Shown: positions 1 to 11,622 of the stretch, one piece after another | Position numbering within the stretch: position 1 is the stretch's first letter | Layout of the letters: every line of letters begins with the position of its first letter | DNA from: Otatea glauca | Taxonomy: Eukaryota; Streptophyta; Magnoliopsida; Poales; Poaceae | Length of the DNA stretch: 64,000 nucleotides | Assembly: GCA_036346275.1 (NCBI GenBank) | Contig: CM070713.1 | Span: forward strand, 61,995,567 to 62,059,566 | Direction: 5' to 3' | Notes under the pieces: model-generated | Told to the model about the DNA's origin: nothing | What the model saw: only the letters and a program-made list of their open reading frames with translations | Databases searched by the model: none | Program-made: the position numbers and the translations under genes

Positions 1-140
1 TGTGGTGTGCTATCACATTCTAATCAAGACATATTCCACACAATATGCACATATCACATTCACACGTAAATTACGGACAACATATCACATTCAAAGAACA
101 TGAACACTTTGTTACAACAAACACATATCACATTCGTTAA
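1..140. repeat. spaced ATATCACATTC repeats downstream of the Ulp1-like gene
   Basis: The word (A)TATCACATTC occurs four times, at 11-20, 51-61, 82-92 and 125-135, spaced 31 to 43 bp apart. It lies just past the 3' side of the minus-strand protease gene, so it may belong to its 3' untranslated region or be decayed element filler. No ORF is convincing here. Confidence 0.5.
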
Positions 141-429
141 CAAAATAGAACGTAAACATGCTTAACCATAAGTACACATGCAATCGCATTCAGATATGTA
201 ATATTTGTTCACATCCGGTCTAGTAGGAGCTTTTGGGATCTCTAAACCGTCCATCCTCCGACAAGCATTCTATCCAGCACCACCGCATAAGTGGTCTCAG
301 ATCTTGTTGAGTGCAAGGTCGTCTACACTCTTCCGGGGATAACGGTATCTCGCAAGATAGAAACGAGTGCTCTAATTTGAGTTTTCAAATTTCCATGTGA
401 AAGACTAATTGTATATGCATGTACTACCT

Positions 430-3005
430 TAGGGAAACGGTCCGAGCCGACAATCAAGATCACCATGTGTTGCATGACATACAAACCACAGCGTCGTCGC
501 GCCTGTTGATGACACTGTGAAGAAAGAAAAATAAATTAAGAGACAAAGAAAATATGTCGAAAATCTAAATCTTATATATGATAGCCACTTGTACCTTGAA
601 GTCGACATACTCCACTTGGAGCCCTTTTTGTCGTCGTGTGTCCCTCCCGCTCGACGTATTCCTTGAAACCCCTATATACATTGGAGAGATGTCGTTGAGT
701 AAAAAATAATGAATGTAGTTAAATACGTAAAATGTTAGATAAGAGTGGTGCACTTATCGCCCAAAGGAGGCTTGATCGTAGGCCATCGGTCTCTTATCAA
801 GCTTAATTAAAATCAGACACTTTGTTGTCACTCGAAGGAGCACGAGTAGAACCCAATGGTTGCTTATTAAATGGTATGCAGCGAAGAAAATAAGTTCACA
901 TACGGTTTCAGTGTGTAGAAGTAATTGAACAGTGAAGTAGTACTTACTCTCGTGGTACGGAATAGAATGAAGTCCTTCTTCGACTCACCTTGCAATGCCC
1001 TCTTGATGTAGCCGCAACCCATTCCGCTGAAGCCTAGCCATCGTCGCGACAAAAGCTCGTGGTCGATTTAACCCAACTAGTTGTCGATTCGTCACGACCA
1101 CGCCTCATCGCCTCGCAACTCGCATAGAATGTTAAAAAGCGTAATGCAAAATCCTATGGAAGTCATAAGGTCGTACAACGTGGTGCGATACTCACAAAGG
1201 TCCGTCGAGATCGTGCGGTAGAAATATCGATGGCTATCGGTTGGTACAGACGAACAGATCCTCAAAACTAACTCGAATGTCCCATCCTCCTCGCGGTGGA
1301 AATGTCCTTTCGTATCTAACATTGAAGTCGACACGCCGCTCTCTTTCGCTTTGTCAATATACCATCCATGGAGCCGCCGAGTCCATATGCCTAGAGCGCT
1401 CAATTTGCCGGGAGGCGTAAGGGCTTTCCATGTACGTAGGCCTTAAATTCATAAGGCTTCATCAGGTCCATGCCGCTCTCCTTTCGGGCCGAAGGAGTCT
1501 CCGAGGCCGGGCAAGGACTTTTCATGTACCGAGGGGCGCTGTGGCCTTTGTGAGCCTAGCATTTTTAGCGAGGCCTCCAGTGGTTCGTGGTTGTCGTGCT
1601 AGTCCTTTTATGCACCAGCTCAGACTTTGTGCGGGCTCGCCACGATCGTGGGAGCAGCGCAGTACGGTAGGAACCTACAAAGCACGCGCATAATTAAGTA
1701 ACTTGTTGCAATACTACCGAATGGTACGAAGACGTGAGGGATGTTTACCTTGACCAGTACGACGCCTGTCGTGGGCCACTTGATGAACGACATCCGCGCT
1801 AGCCCGAGAGTGGTGATGTCTTCGTTAGGGGGGAACTCGAGCACATGTGGTAAGAAGACTTCGTGGACGTAGTCCTCCTGGACCCTCATGTAGCCCTTCC
1901 CCAAAGGCTGACCATGCACCGTGTCGGTCTCCTTGCGTGGAAATGCAACCCCGCGTGCAGCCTCAACAGGAAATCCGTCTTCTATCAGGGTGAGCTGGCA
2001 CTTGGTAGGCACCTGCAAAAAGTGCGCAACTTGAGAGAAAACATATGAAGAGTTACCCTCGCACCATTAAGTAAGGCAAAATTAATTATTACCTTCACTG
2101 GGACCGGACTTATCATTTTGGAACCGCTGCTACTTGGTGGGGCACAGTTTCTCTACAAGAGGCGGGGCATCCGGCTCGACTCAGGAGATCATCGCCATCA
2201 TCTCGGCCCTTAGGCGCCCTCACGTGCCATCATCTCTACCTCATCTCCTCCTCACGTGCCATCATCCGCACCCTCATCTCCTCCTCATCTCCTCCGAGAT
2301 CTCCTCCTCACCGCTCCCTGCGTGTCCTTCAGCGCCCGCACGTGCCTCCCATGTTCTTGATCCGTACTGGCAAAGATCTTGGAAGTAGGACTTCTTCAGA
2401 TGCCCGACGCTGCGGCAAGCACCGCCCTTATGGTCGAGCTTCCCGATCGAAGTGGGTAGGATGTCATTTGACCCTTGGCTAAGAAAGGTCCCCTGCTCTT
2501 TCCTCTGGCTTACCTCCTCCTGCAAGAAGCGAGTACGAATTAGATCTGAAATACAGCAGGAATGGTCTACTGCAATGTAGTAAGTTTGATATCCTACGAT
2601 GGTAGAGACGACTTGCGTGGTAGTGGGGTTTGGTACTACCAGCTGCCCGTCCGCGGTTTTCTTTGTCCTCGCTAATACCCAGTCACGTGCCCGCTCCTCA
2701 CATATGTGCGAGTAAGGCATCGCTGTCCCGGAGTTGGCGCACTCCTCGGCTAGTCGTACCCATTCTGCTTTCTTCCCTTTGTAGCCGCCTGAACCGAGGT
2801 GGTGCGCGTGCGTGTTCAGCCTCTGGGTAGCAACGTTCCTCTGTCTCAGCTCCTCTGCCTCGGGCGTACTCTTGATCCTCGTGAACTCCTCCCAAACATC
2901 GGGAGTCACGAACGGATACCTCTCGAATGGTGCACGACCTTTCAGCACGTACTCACTCGTGCATGTAGACCTCGAAGTGCCTCGAGCCACACCCATCCTC
3001 TTCAA
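430..3005 (-). pseudogene. CACTA second gene: Transposase_24 + DUF8039-like + Ulp1-like protease, broken
   Basis: Three conserved parts read leftwards. The 2274-3005 ORF has the Transposase_24 (Ptta/En/Spm) signature, with W-EEF, then LGSGGYKGKKAEW. The 1620-2018 ORF has a DUF8039-like block with QPLGKGYMRV and FPPNEDITTLGL. Further on are pieces of a Ulp1/C48 cysteine-protease fold. They are NHWVLLVLL (catalytic His codon at 857-859), an Asp 20 codons later (796-798), and CHQQARRRCGLYV with the catalytic Cys at 488-490. The parts lie in different frames and introns are likely, so this is a decayed multi-exon gene. Such genes accompany TNP2 in grass CACTA elements; the protease role (SUMO-like deconjugation) is inferred from family only. 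The first residue of the 3005 ORF is a TTG, so the true start is uncertain. Confidence 0.75.
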
Positions 3006-3611
3006 GGCGCATCACCGGCATTGTTTTCATCCTCCTCTTCTATAATCCATTTTCCTTAACCTCGCCCCACACCGGTTCTTCCGCTCGACGCGACCTCTTT
3101 TCTCCAATCCTTAACCGTTATGGGAACTCTCTCCTCACCAGCTGTGCGAGGAATGAGCGGTATCGCCCCTTACACTTGGGAGGACCTGCAAACGCCTGTC
3201 GCATTGAAGTGGAGAATTTGCGGCGTTCTCCTGTGGCCCTTTGCTCGGTCCTCGGGCCTTCCTCACCTTACTCGGCCCTCGACATTTCGAACTTGGCTCG
3301 GCTCGACACTTGGAAGTTGGTCGCGCCTCAGAGCACCTTCTACTCTTTCGGCGATGAGCCGATGCTCTCTAATTGCGACATTTTGAGTTTTCCTATCTAA
3401 CATGGACAAATATTTGACATGAGAGAAAGCAATTCGTAGCTATTGTGTGAACTTCACAATAAATCATCCGAAGCAACAGATCAATGGATAATTCATAGCA
3501 TGTCATTGTTCTAGCATATTGCGAGAGTAATGTATGATGAGCGAATGATCTTCAAGAAAAGTCTATATGTTGACCAACTAAATACGCATTTAACGATAAC
3601 TCCTAATATCT
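3006..3611. other. CACTA interior upstream of second gene; no gene seen
   Basis: No convincing coding signal. The stretch from about 3288 onward, beginning ACTTGGCTCGGCTCGACACT, reappears at 17150 in the second CACTA element. The left deletion breakpoint of that derivative therefore maps here. Short plus-strand ORFs at 3120-3400 look like chance readings. Confidence 0.6.
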
Positions 3612-3955
3612 AAATAGGTTTGGTCCTAATCCCATTCGAGGATATGTGGTTCGGACAAGTTCTGAGTCGTTGTACAACTCAGAGAGAAAATTTGAAGATC
3701 TCCCCCGCCGTTCTCCAGATACACGCCTCGACAACCTGTCGAGAGGGGTGTGTATTCGGAGAACACCAGGGAGACACTACCGAAACCTACTCTGTGAGTT
3801 ATACAACAGCTCAGGAACTTGCTCGAACCACATATGCTCGAACTGTCCAAAATACGTAGACAATTCGAGACTGCTTGCTTATAAATATGTTATTTCGGCA
3901 TATTTATAAATAAGCACTCTCGAACGGGAGACGTAGGTTATGCAACCTAAACTCT
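3612..3955 (-). promoter_or_regulatory. palindromic cassette, copy 1, upstream of second CACTA gene
   Basis: This cassette starts GGTTTGGTCCTAATCCCA and ends near a TATTTATAAATAAGC motif. Bases about 3637-3841 form an imperfect 200-bp palindrome. The outer arms contain GTTGTACAACTC and its inverse, and the inner arms pair GTTCTCCAGATACAC with GTGTGTATTCGGAGAAC. Related copies lie at 10337-10680, upstream of TNP2, and at 17472-17820. Both copies in this element sit upstream of a minus-strand gene and carry TATA-like words on the far side. A shared promoter and 5' leader is the inference; the repeat and palindrome are seen directly. Confidence 0.6.
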
Positions 3956-4800
3956 AACATATGCTGAGATGAAAAAAGAAAAATAATATGCAATTATTAG
4001 AATACAGATGATAGCAATGAGTAAGAAAGACTAACCAAGCAAAATCTTGCACAAATAATGTCTACAGAATTCTAGTTATATAATGGCAAGGTCAAGCATA
4101 GTTTGGAGTCATGAAGAATTATGTTTTCTATAGTATCTAGTCCATTCAACAATCAGTAAATACATAAACCTATCCAATATCATATTAAGCTACCAAAACA
4201 AATCATTTGCATATTGTATTTACAAAGAAAAGATGCAAATCCTCTAAGAGACCAACACCTAGCTAACTCCATACTCCAGGCAACAGTACCCTCCGAAACA
4301 GCTATACTACTTTTAGGCTTGGTAATAGTTCCTGTCACAATGATGAATTTGGCTTACCATTAAGAATCGCATCCATTAAGTTCACAGGAAAATAGAAAAG
4401 GACAAGCAAAGACTTAGCTTTGTCAAGTCGTTCTCTGACGACAATTGGAATAGTCTGTCAACAAGCTTTTGGGTGTAACAACTTGATTCAAAGAAACCAA
4501 GCTACTACATCTTGTGCAAAAGCATACTGCTCGACTGTTTTGTTGTGTGTTGGTCCCATTTCCATTCAATACAAAATTATCTTGCAGTATACCATGTATT
4601 ATTCATTTCTAATTTTGATTATATAATGGGTACAAGAAATTTCCTTCTAAGCTAAAAGTGTTAAACTATACATAACATCTTCCTTAGCAAGTAGAACAAC
4701 CTTTGCTTTTCATTTCTGCTTCTAAATTTCGTAAATCAAACGAAGATTGTAGAATATATTGCACGGGCGCTTAAGCGCCTTTGTTCGCAAAAATTTGGTG
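3956..4800. other. CACTA interior, conserved in second element; no gene
   Basis: AT-rich sequence nearly identical to 17821-18680. A 68-codon plus-strand ORF at 4420-4626 has a close copy at 18289-18495. That follows simply from the copied DNA, and the ORF resembles no protein family I know. I see no RNA gene. Confidence 0.6.
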
Positions 4801-4805
4801 ACAAC

Positions 4806-5215
4806 ATGTGTTTACCTCGAGCTCGCCGAAGGCGGCGTGGGGGCTGCGTCGGCGCGAAGGGTCGTCGGCCTGGGAGGGTGACGTCGGGCGGAGGGTCGGC
4901 GTGGGGCTGCGTCGAGGCGGAGGGTCGGCGTGGGGCGTCGGGTCGGAGGGTGGTGGCGTCGGGCGGGGCGTCCGCGTGGGGCTGCGTCAGGCGGAGGGTG
5001 GCGTCGGGCGGAGGAGGGCGTGGGGCGGGGCGGCGTGGGGGGTGGAGTGGGGGGCGGGGCGTGGGGCGGAGGGGGCGTGGGGGTGGAGTGGGGCGGAGGG
5101 TGGCGTCGGGTGGGTGGCGGCGGGGGCGTTGGGTGAGGCGGCGTGGGGTCGTCGGTGTGGTGGGAGTCGGGCGGTGGGGTGGTCGGGCGGCGTGGCGGTG
5201 GGCTAGGTTAGGGCG
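4806..5215. repeat. GC-rich minisatellite in CACTA interior
   Basis: Strongly strand-biased, G-rich DNA made of degenerate short units such as GGGCGGAGGGTGGCGTCG and GCGTGGGGCTGCGTC. It is bounded by AT-rich DNA on both sides. The homologous block in the second element is 18690-19115. ORFs of 130-190 codons cross it in several frames with only Gly/Arg/Trp or Pro/Arg composition, so they are compositional artefacts. G-runs on one strand could form G-quadruplexes (inference). Confidence 0.8.
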
Positions 5216-5299
5216 CTCGAGGCGCGAGGCAATGGTTAGGAGCGTGGGAGGCGCGGAATAAATGAGGTTGCACGCCAAAGTTCCACTGTTAGGCATTAG

Positions 5300-6810
5300 C
5301 AAAAAAAATAAGCATTACTGTCGGTTTTTAACAAAAACCGAAACAAATAATACTATCACTATCGATTTTTGAATAAAACCGACACAACTAAATGCATTCC
5401 ACTGTAAGTTTAGCAAAAAAAATTAACATTACTATCGGTTTTTTCACAAACCCGACACAGATAAGATAATATCACTATTGGATTTTTTAAAAAACCGACA
5501 CATATAATTGCATTCTACTGTTAGGCATTTGCAAAAAAATTAGTGTTACTATCGGTTTTTTTAAAAAAACCGACAGAAATAAATTACTATCACTATCGGG
5601 TTTTTTTAAAAACCGACACAAATAATTACATTCCACTGTTAGGTATTTGCACAAAAAAATTTTACTATCGATTTTTTTAAAAAACCGACACAAAGAAATT
5701 TCACTATCGGGTTTTTTCAAAAACCGACACAGATAATTACATTCCACTGTTAGGCATTAGCAAAAAATTAGTATTACTATCGGTTTTTTTAACAAAACCG
5801 ACAAAAATAATACTTTATCACTATCGGGTTTCTTTGAAAAACCGACACAGATAGTTGAATTCCACTGTTAGGCATTTGCAAAAAAAAATTAGTATTACTA
5901 TCGGTTGTTTAACAAAACCGACACTAATAATTAGTATTACTATCGGCTTTTTATAAAACCGATACGTATAATTGCATTCCATCATTAGGCATTTTCCAAA
6001 AAAAATTAGTATTACTATCGGTTTTTTTCTCAAAAACCGACATAGATACTTGCATTCCACTGTCAGGCATTTTCAAAAAAAATTAGTATTACTATCGGTT
6101 TTTTTCTAAAAAACCGACACAAATAAGTATATATCACTATCGCGTTTTTGAAAAACCGATACGTATAATTGCATTCCATCATTATGCATTTTCAAAAAAT
6201 TAGTGTTACTATCGGTTCTTTTCAAAAACCGACATAGATAATTGCATTCCACGGTCAGCATTTTTAAAAAATTAGTATTACTATCGGTTTTTAACAAAAC
6301 CGACACAAATAAGGATATATCACTATCGCGTTTTTGAAAAACCGATACGTATAATTGCATTCCATCATTAGGCATTTTCAAAAAATTATTATTACTATCG
6401 GTTTTTTCTATAAAACCGACTACGTATAATTGCATTCCACCGCGGCATTTTCAAAAAATTAGTATTACTATCGGTTTTTTAACAAAACCGACACAACTAA
6501 TGCTTATCACTATCGGTTTTTTTTTTAAAAACCGACAGAGATAAGTGCATTCCAATCGTTAGGCATTTGCACAAAAATTAGTCTTACTATCGGTTTTTCT
6601 AAAAACCGACACAAATAATACTATATCATTATCGGGTTTTTGAAAACCGATACGCATAATTGCATTCCAATCATAAGCATTAGCAAAAAATTAGTATTAC
6701 TATCGGTTTTGGAAAAACCGACACAAATAATATAATATATCACTATCGGGTTTTAAAAAACCGACACAAATTAGCATATCACTATCGGGTTTTAAAAACC
6801 GACACAATTG
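5300..6810. repeat. array of CTATCGGTTTTT / AAAACCGACACA hairpins
   Basis: About a dozen degenerate units of roughly 120 bp. Each usually holds two small hairpins whose left arm is ATTACTATCGGTTTTT or ATCACTATCGGGTTTT and whose right arm is AAAACCGACACA. They are linked by ATAATTGCATTCCACTGTTAGGCATTTGCAAAAA. The arm word CTATCGGTT also occurs in the element's subterminal repeats. The same array lies at 19200-20690 in the derivative element. Short reading frames across it are repeats, not genes. It may supply extra transposase-binding sites (inference). Confidence 0.85.
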
Positions 6811-7251
6811 TAGTTCATCAGACTATTTGTTTTCCGCATAAACCATCAAGTCTAAATTTGTCAAATATGTGATGAAAGAGTAAACGCCATAAATTTTGCA
6901 AATATAATTGTAAAATTTTGAAATTTTGCAGAATATACCTTGTGATACTACAAGTCTTCTCCAAAAGGATTTTGGCAAAAGAGTTGGCATTCAAAAAGAA
7001 GCCCAAATTTTCTATGTCCACATGTTACTTCCTCAAAGAGTAGAAAAGTCAAATGTTTTTCAAATAAAGTTCAAGTATTTTGAAAATTTTCGAAATGATT
7101 TGATGTAAAATGCCTTCTTTTCTTGCAATCAATTCACAAAATTGTGAAAGTTTCATACGTACACATAACCTTAATTTCAAACACGAAACTACATTTATGT
7201 ACAATACAAATATTTCAAACACATAGCAACCGATACATTGACGCACTCCTT
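6811..7251. other. CACTA spacer between hairpin array and TNP2 3' end
   Basis: AT-rich and non-coding. It is shared with 20690-21105 of the derivative element. Similarity stops at about 7217, which marks the second deletion breakpoint of that derivative. Confidence 0.6.
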
Positions 7252-10021
7252 TTATTTACAATACAACCCTTCTTGATGATCTACACGTATGTAATTTCTT
7301 CCATGTGTGTCGTCGTTCCCGCTAAGAAAGGCCCCATACGCAAACGGAGGTATTTCATCAAATTGGTCGTACTCTTCTTCATCTACGATATTTTCAACAC
7401 CAACGATCCGCCGCTTGCCACAAGGGACGTGCAATCTCGGATTGGCGGATCACGCACGAGAAGACTTGATTTGCTTGCTTCGCAAGGATGAATGGATCTT
7501 CTTTGTGTTTACTCTGCTTAGATCCACAAGGGTAAAACCTCTCTTGTCGACCTTCACTCCATGTGGAAGTCCCACCCACTTACATCGAACAATGGAATTT
7601 GGTATATTCCGTAATCGAGCTCCCAAATTTCTTCGATCACCCCGTAGTAAGAGTTCATTGCCATTGAGGATCCTCCTTTCGAGTGATGTTCATCTGACAA
7701 AGCATCTATGCTTACACCACTCGCTTTTGAACAAGACTATTCCCATCCCGACTTTCATGTAAAAGGTGTACCCATTAATATCGCACCCTCGCCATGTCTC
7801 AGACATTAAATCTAGATCCGTCACCAACCATTTGATAGTCTCACTAACAGAGACCTCCGCCTTTGTTTGAACCATGTGAGAAATCTATCGTTGTGTTCTC
7901 GCATTATGGAAAGCTCATCCATATGTGGATTCTCTCCCGTAATATCGACTTGTGCCGCTTCGATGTACCTCGCAACTTCGCGCTATTCTCGCAAGATCGG
8001 ATGCGCTTTGCAATAAATATCAAACCGTGGCCTCGTTAGTTTCGACCCCACGGTTCCTTTGCCAAAAACTCGCCTCGTGGCGAGATAGAGGAACACCGAT
8101 TGCTTGTCTTTTCCCGAGATAGTCCACACAAAACTCAAAACCTCTTCACCCCATAACCTTCCACAATACTACCTCGAGCTTGACCGATTCCTTACGTAGG
8201 ACTTTAATATACCCATGTACCTCTCAAACGGATACATGTAACGTAAGAAAGCGGGTCCACATATCTTAATCTCTAACAAGGTGAACAACAAGGTGGACCA
8301 TGATGTCAAGAATGACGGTGGAAATGCATCTCAAGTCGACATAAAGTCCGCACCACCTCACTCGCAAGTTGTCTAGCATGTCGGGTCAATAACTTTGCAG
8401 AGATCGCATTGAAGAAGTAACACGACCGTGATTGCAAACCCGACATCCTCTCGCGTAATATTTCTTATTGCAACCGGGAGCATTTGGGTCATCAAGACAT
8501 GGCGCTGTGGGACTTCATGCCTAGCAACTTCAAATCATCCAAGGACACAAGCTTCTTAATGTTCATGAGTAGCCGATGGAACTTTAATACCTTGGAGATA
8601 TTTGCAAAGGTCCTCTTTCTCCTTCTTGGACAGGGTGTAGCATGCAGCGGGGATGTACGGACCTTTTCCATCCTCCTCAATCACCGCAAGCCTGGGCCTG
8701 ATTCCCATGTAGGCCATGTCGCGACGAGCATTCACACCATCCTTTGTCTTTCCAGGTATGTTCAACAGGATGCCAACCAAATTGTCGCAGACATTCTTCT
8801 CAACGTGCATGACATCAATACAATGCCGGACATCTAACTCCTTCCAGTACGATAAGTCCCAAAATATTGACCTCTTCTTCCAAATAGCCCTAGAACGAAC
8901 AGATTTACGGCTCTTTCCGTACTGAACATCGATATCCTCTACACGTGAATATACTTGCCTACCACTCATAGGTCTGCGGTGCGAACGAACTTCCTCTTCC
9001 CATCAAATTTGTCATCCATCTTACGGTATCGATGACTTCGAGGTAGAAACCTACGGTGACCCATATACACGTTTTCTTGAATTTGGCAGCCATAGGCTCT
9101 CGGTCTCCTCTTCACAAATAGGACACGCTTTTGCTCCTTTCAGATCAGAGCTCGCCAAATTTCCAAGAGCCGGGAAATCATTTATGGTGCAAAATACCAT
9201 AGCCCGTAGGGTGAAATGCTCTCTTCTGTACGCATCCCACACAATGACCCCGTCATTCCACAATTTTACCAAATCCTCGATCAGTGGAGCGAGGTACACA
9301 TCAATATCATTTCCCGGCTGTTTGGGTCCCGAGATTAGCAACGACATCATGACATACTTCTGCTTCATGCACAACCAAGGAGGGAGGTTGTAGATGCACA
9401 TGTATCCTTTCTATTTCCATTCCCATGGGACATAGTAGCTTCTTCGCTTCATAAATGCTTGTTGGCAACTCGTTTCCCTCGGGAAGCAGATCCGATAGAA
9501 GAACTAGAAGTGCATTGAAACTTGTATCTGTCCAACGGTGTTTTGCCTTCAGTTCGAACAATGCAAGGACCGAACCCAACTTGGTGTATTCTTGCTTGCA
9601 ACCTTGTGAACAGTGGTTTGGCATCGTCTTCCATCAAGCTTTTAAACTTTTCAAACTCTCTTTCTGTGTAATTACCCTCCACATCCCGCAACATTTGCTC
9701 CAAATTCTCCTCCTCAAACATATCAGGCTGCAACTCATCATCCGGTTCCACCGTGTCTTCATTGCATACCGGCAGGGTACTACCGCCTCCCGTGATGGAT
9801 CCAACACGTGTAATTCCTCACGGCCACGTCGAATCAGGTGGTCCTCAATTTGAGCTGAGTTGTTAAATCTTCTCAGATTGGTGCAATCAATGCAAGGACA
9901 ATATATGAAGTTTACACCCCTCCTCACCATGTACTCTTCGGCAATTTTTTTGAACTCCTTAACACCCTCCAAATTCAAAGACTCACACGATTTTTGCATA
10001 CATCCATTCCTTACGGTTCAT
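7252..10021 (-). pseudogene. TNP2-type CACTA transposase, broken
   Basis: The ATG at 10019-10021 opens with NRKEWMYAK, the usual TNP2 start. An extra A near 9994 then shifts the frame. Next come the Transpos_assoc domain (9634-9999, with YCPCIDC) and a linker (9449-9751, MLRDVEGNYTEREFEKF). The TNP2 core spans 9051-9624 (LPPWLCMKQKYVMMSLLISG, ACPICEEET) and 8556-8969 (CIDVMHVEKNVCDNLVGILL, then IPGKTKDG). DUF4218/DUF4216-like tails follow, ending near DEEEYDQFDEIPPF and a TAA at 7252-7254. The product would bind and cut CACTA ends in the nucleus. At least four frame changes and several stops leave no long ORF. Length and domain order match intact TNP2 genes. Confidence 0.92.
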
Positions 10022-10336
10022 CCGCAATTAAACTTCACCCAATAAATTATGCACAAACTGGAGCGACAAAGAAGCTAGTTATTTGAAATATTGAGACATC
10101 ATTTCAGTTAATATTACCTTTGCAAAATAGATGATAATTTCCTGCAACATATATGAAATATGTACTCCCGATCGATACCTAGATTCTTCCCTCATTTAGA
10201 GCTTCCAATTTTCTAGATAAGAGACATACATTTTTAACATGAACAATGATATCAAACAATCTAATTATATAGTGCAGTAGCCTACAGATCTTTTGACTAC
10301 AACGAAACAATACAAGGGTACCAACGATGACTCCTA

Positions 10337-10680
10337 ATCTCTAAATAGGTTTGGTCCTAATCCCACTCGAGAATATGTGGTTCCGACAAGTTCCTAAGCC
10401 GTTGTACAACTCCAGAGAAAATTTGAAGATCTCTCGCTATTCTCCATATACACGCCTCGACAACAGTCAAGAGGGTGTGTATCCGGAGAATACCAGGAGA
10501 CGCTATCAAATCTCTACTCGCAGCTTGTACAACACACTCGAGAACTTGCCCGGCACATATCCTCGAACTCGCCCAAAGAACGTGGACAATTCGAGACTGC
10601 CGCTTATAAATATGCCATTTCGTTCGGTATATTTATAAACAAGCATCCTCGAACGGAGACGAGGTTCCGCACCCTAAACT
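10337..10680 (-). promoter_or_regulatory. palindromic cassette, copy 2, upstream of TNP2
   Basis: Diverged copy of the 3612-3955 cassette, again starting GGTTTGGTCCTAATCCCA and ending with ATATTTATAAACAAGC and CTTATAAATATGCC words. It begins about 315 bp upstream of the TNP2 start codon on the same strand orientation as copy 1. The palindrome arms are less well preserved than in the other copies. A role as the TNP2 promoter and leader is inferred from position. Confidence 0.55.
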
Positions 10681-11105
10681 CTAGCATTCATCGGTGTGAC
10701 AAGAATAATAATTCCATATTAACATCAAAGCACTACAAATTAAGATAATTAAATACATGTGTACATGCTTGTGAAATAAAGGGTGTGAAATCGATAGGAT
10801 ATACACAATACCAAGGCAATCTAAACTTTCTTGCGACATATCAAAATTACATAGTACAAAATTAAAGGGGTTTGAAGGAATGCTCACATTTTGAAGAAAA
10901 CCACAAATTATGCAAAATGAGGGGGAAATCTCCTCAAGTTAGGGCTTCAAATTTACCCTCTTAACACCCACCCTTGAGGATTTCAAATTTTCTCACCCAA
11001 GTATTGCTTCCAACCACGAATTGAGCTATTTTTTCCGGTGACGGCGAGAAACCTCCTCCGAACAATAATGAGAAAGAGTTCAGTCGAGTGGTATAAATAA
11101 CCTAA
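10681..11105. other. CACTA right-end interior; no gene seen
   Basis: AT-rich sequence between the cassette and the subterminal repeats. No ORF or structural RNA is supported. Confidence 0.5.
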
Positions 11106-11622
11106 CGAGGTACATCACTATCGGTTCTCATATAAAAAGCGATAGTGATGTGATCATGCACATCACAGTCGGTTCTTACAAGACAAGCGATAGTGATGAG
11201 CACATACACATCACTATCGGTTCTTATTTAAGAAGCGATAGTGATGATATCTACATCACTATCGCTTCACAAAAGAACCGATAGTGATGAGTGCTCATCA
11301 CTATCGGTTCTTTTGTGAGAAGCGATAGTGATGTCGATATCATCACTATCGCTTCTTAAATAAGAACCGATAGTGATGTATACGTCTCATCACTATCGCT
11401 TTATATGAAAACCGATAGTGATGATAATGCACATCACTATCACTTCTCGCATAAGAACCGATTGTAATGTTCCCAGTGCTACATCACTATCACTTCTAAC
11501 CTGAGAACCGATAGTGATTATGATTAATGCCTCTCCTAAGTCATCTATCATAATCGTTTCTTCCTAAAAACTTAAGAACCGATACAGATGAAGCGATAGT
11601 GATGTACCATTCTGTAGTAGTG
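11106..11622. repeat. right subterminal repeats and terminus of CACTA element 1
   Basis: About a dozen copies of ACATCACTATCGGTTCTT and its inverse GAAGCGATAGTGATG form head-to-head hairpins, then AAGCGATAGTGATGTACCA and the end TCTGTAGTAGTG at 11622. In En/Spm elements such subterminal motifs bind the TNPA-type protein. The following bases are TTT; the matching target duplication would lie outside the window. Confidence 0.88.

Larger units (their letters stand above)
1..11622 (-). mobile_element. CACTA (En/Spm-type) transposon, right part; left end outside window
   Basis: The right terminus reads TCTGTAGTAGTG and ends at 11622, the inverse of a CACTACTACAGA end. About 500 bp of subterminal inverted repeats built on ATCACTATCGGTTCTT precede it. 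Two minus-strand genes lie inside: a TNP2-type transposase and a Transposase_24/DUF8039/Ulp1 gene. No left CACTA end is visible before base 1, so the element is cut by the window edge. It was potentially autonomous once, but both genes carry frameshifts and stops. The related 16690-21435 element shares its right end and about 4 kb of its interior (3290-7215). Element type is certain; full length is unknown. Confidence 0.9.

Noticed and set aside
4736..5302. ORFs of 130-190 codons on both strands over the GC-rich block
   Set aside because: Composition is only Gly/Arg/Trp or Pro/Arg, several frames are open at once, and the DNA is a minisatellite.
5487..6435. Repetitive ORFs (CNYLCRF, KKPDSD words)
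   Set aside because: They are translations of the hairpin repeats; the amino-acid periodicity follows the DNA unit.
5300..6810. CRISPR-like repeat array
   Set aside because: Repeats are degenerate plant transposon hairpins with no unique uniform spacers and no cas genes; the same array recurs in a second transposon copy.
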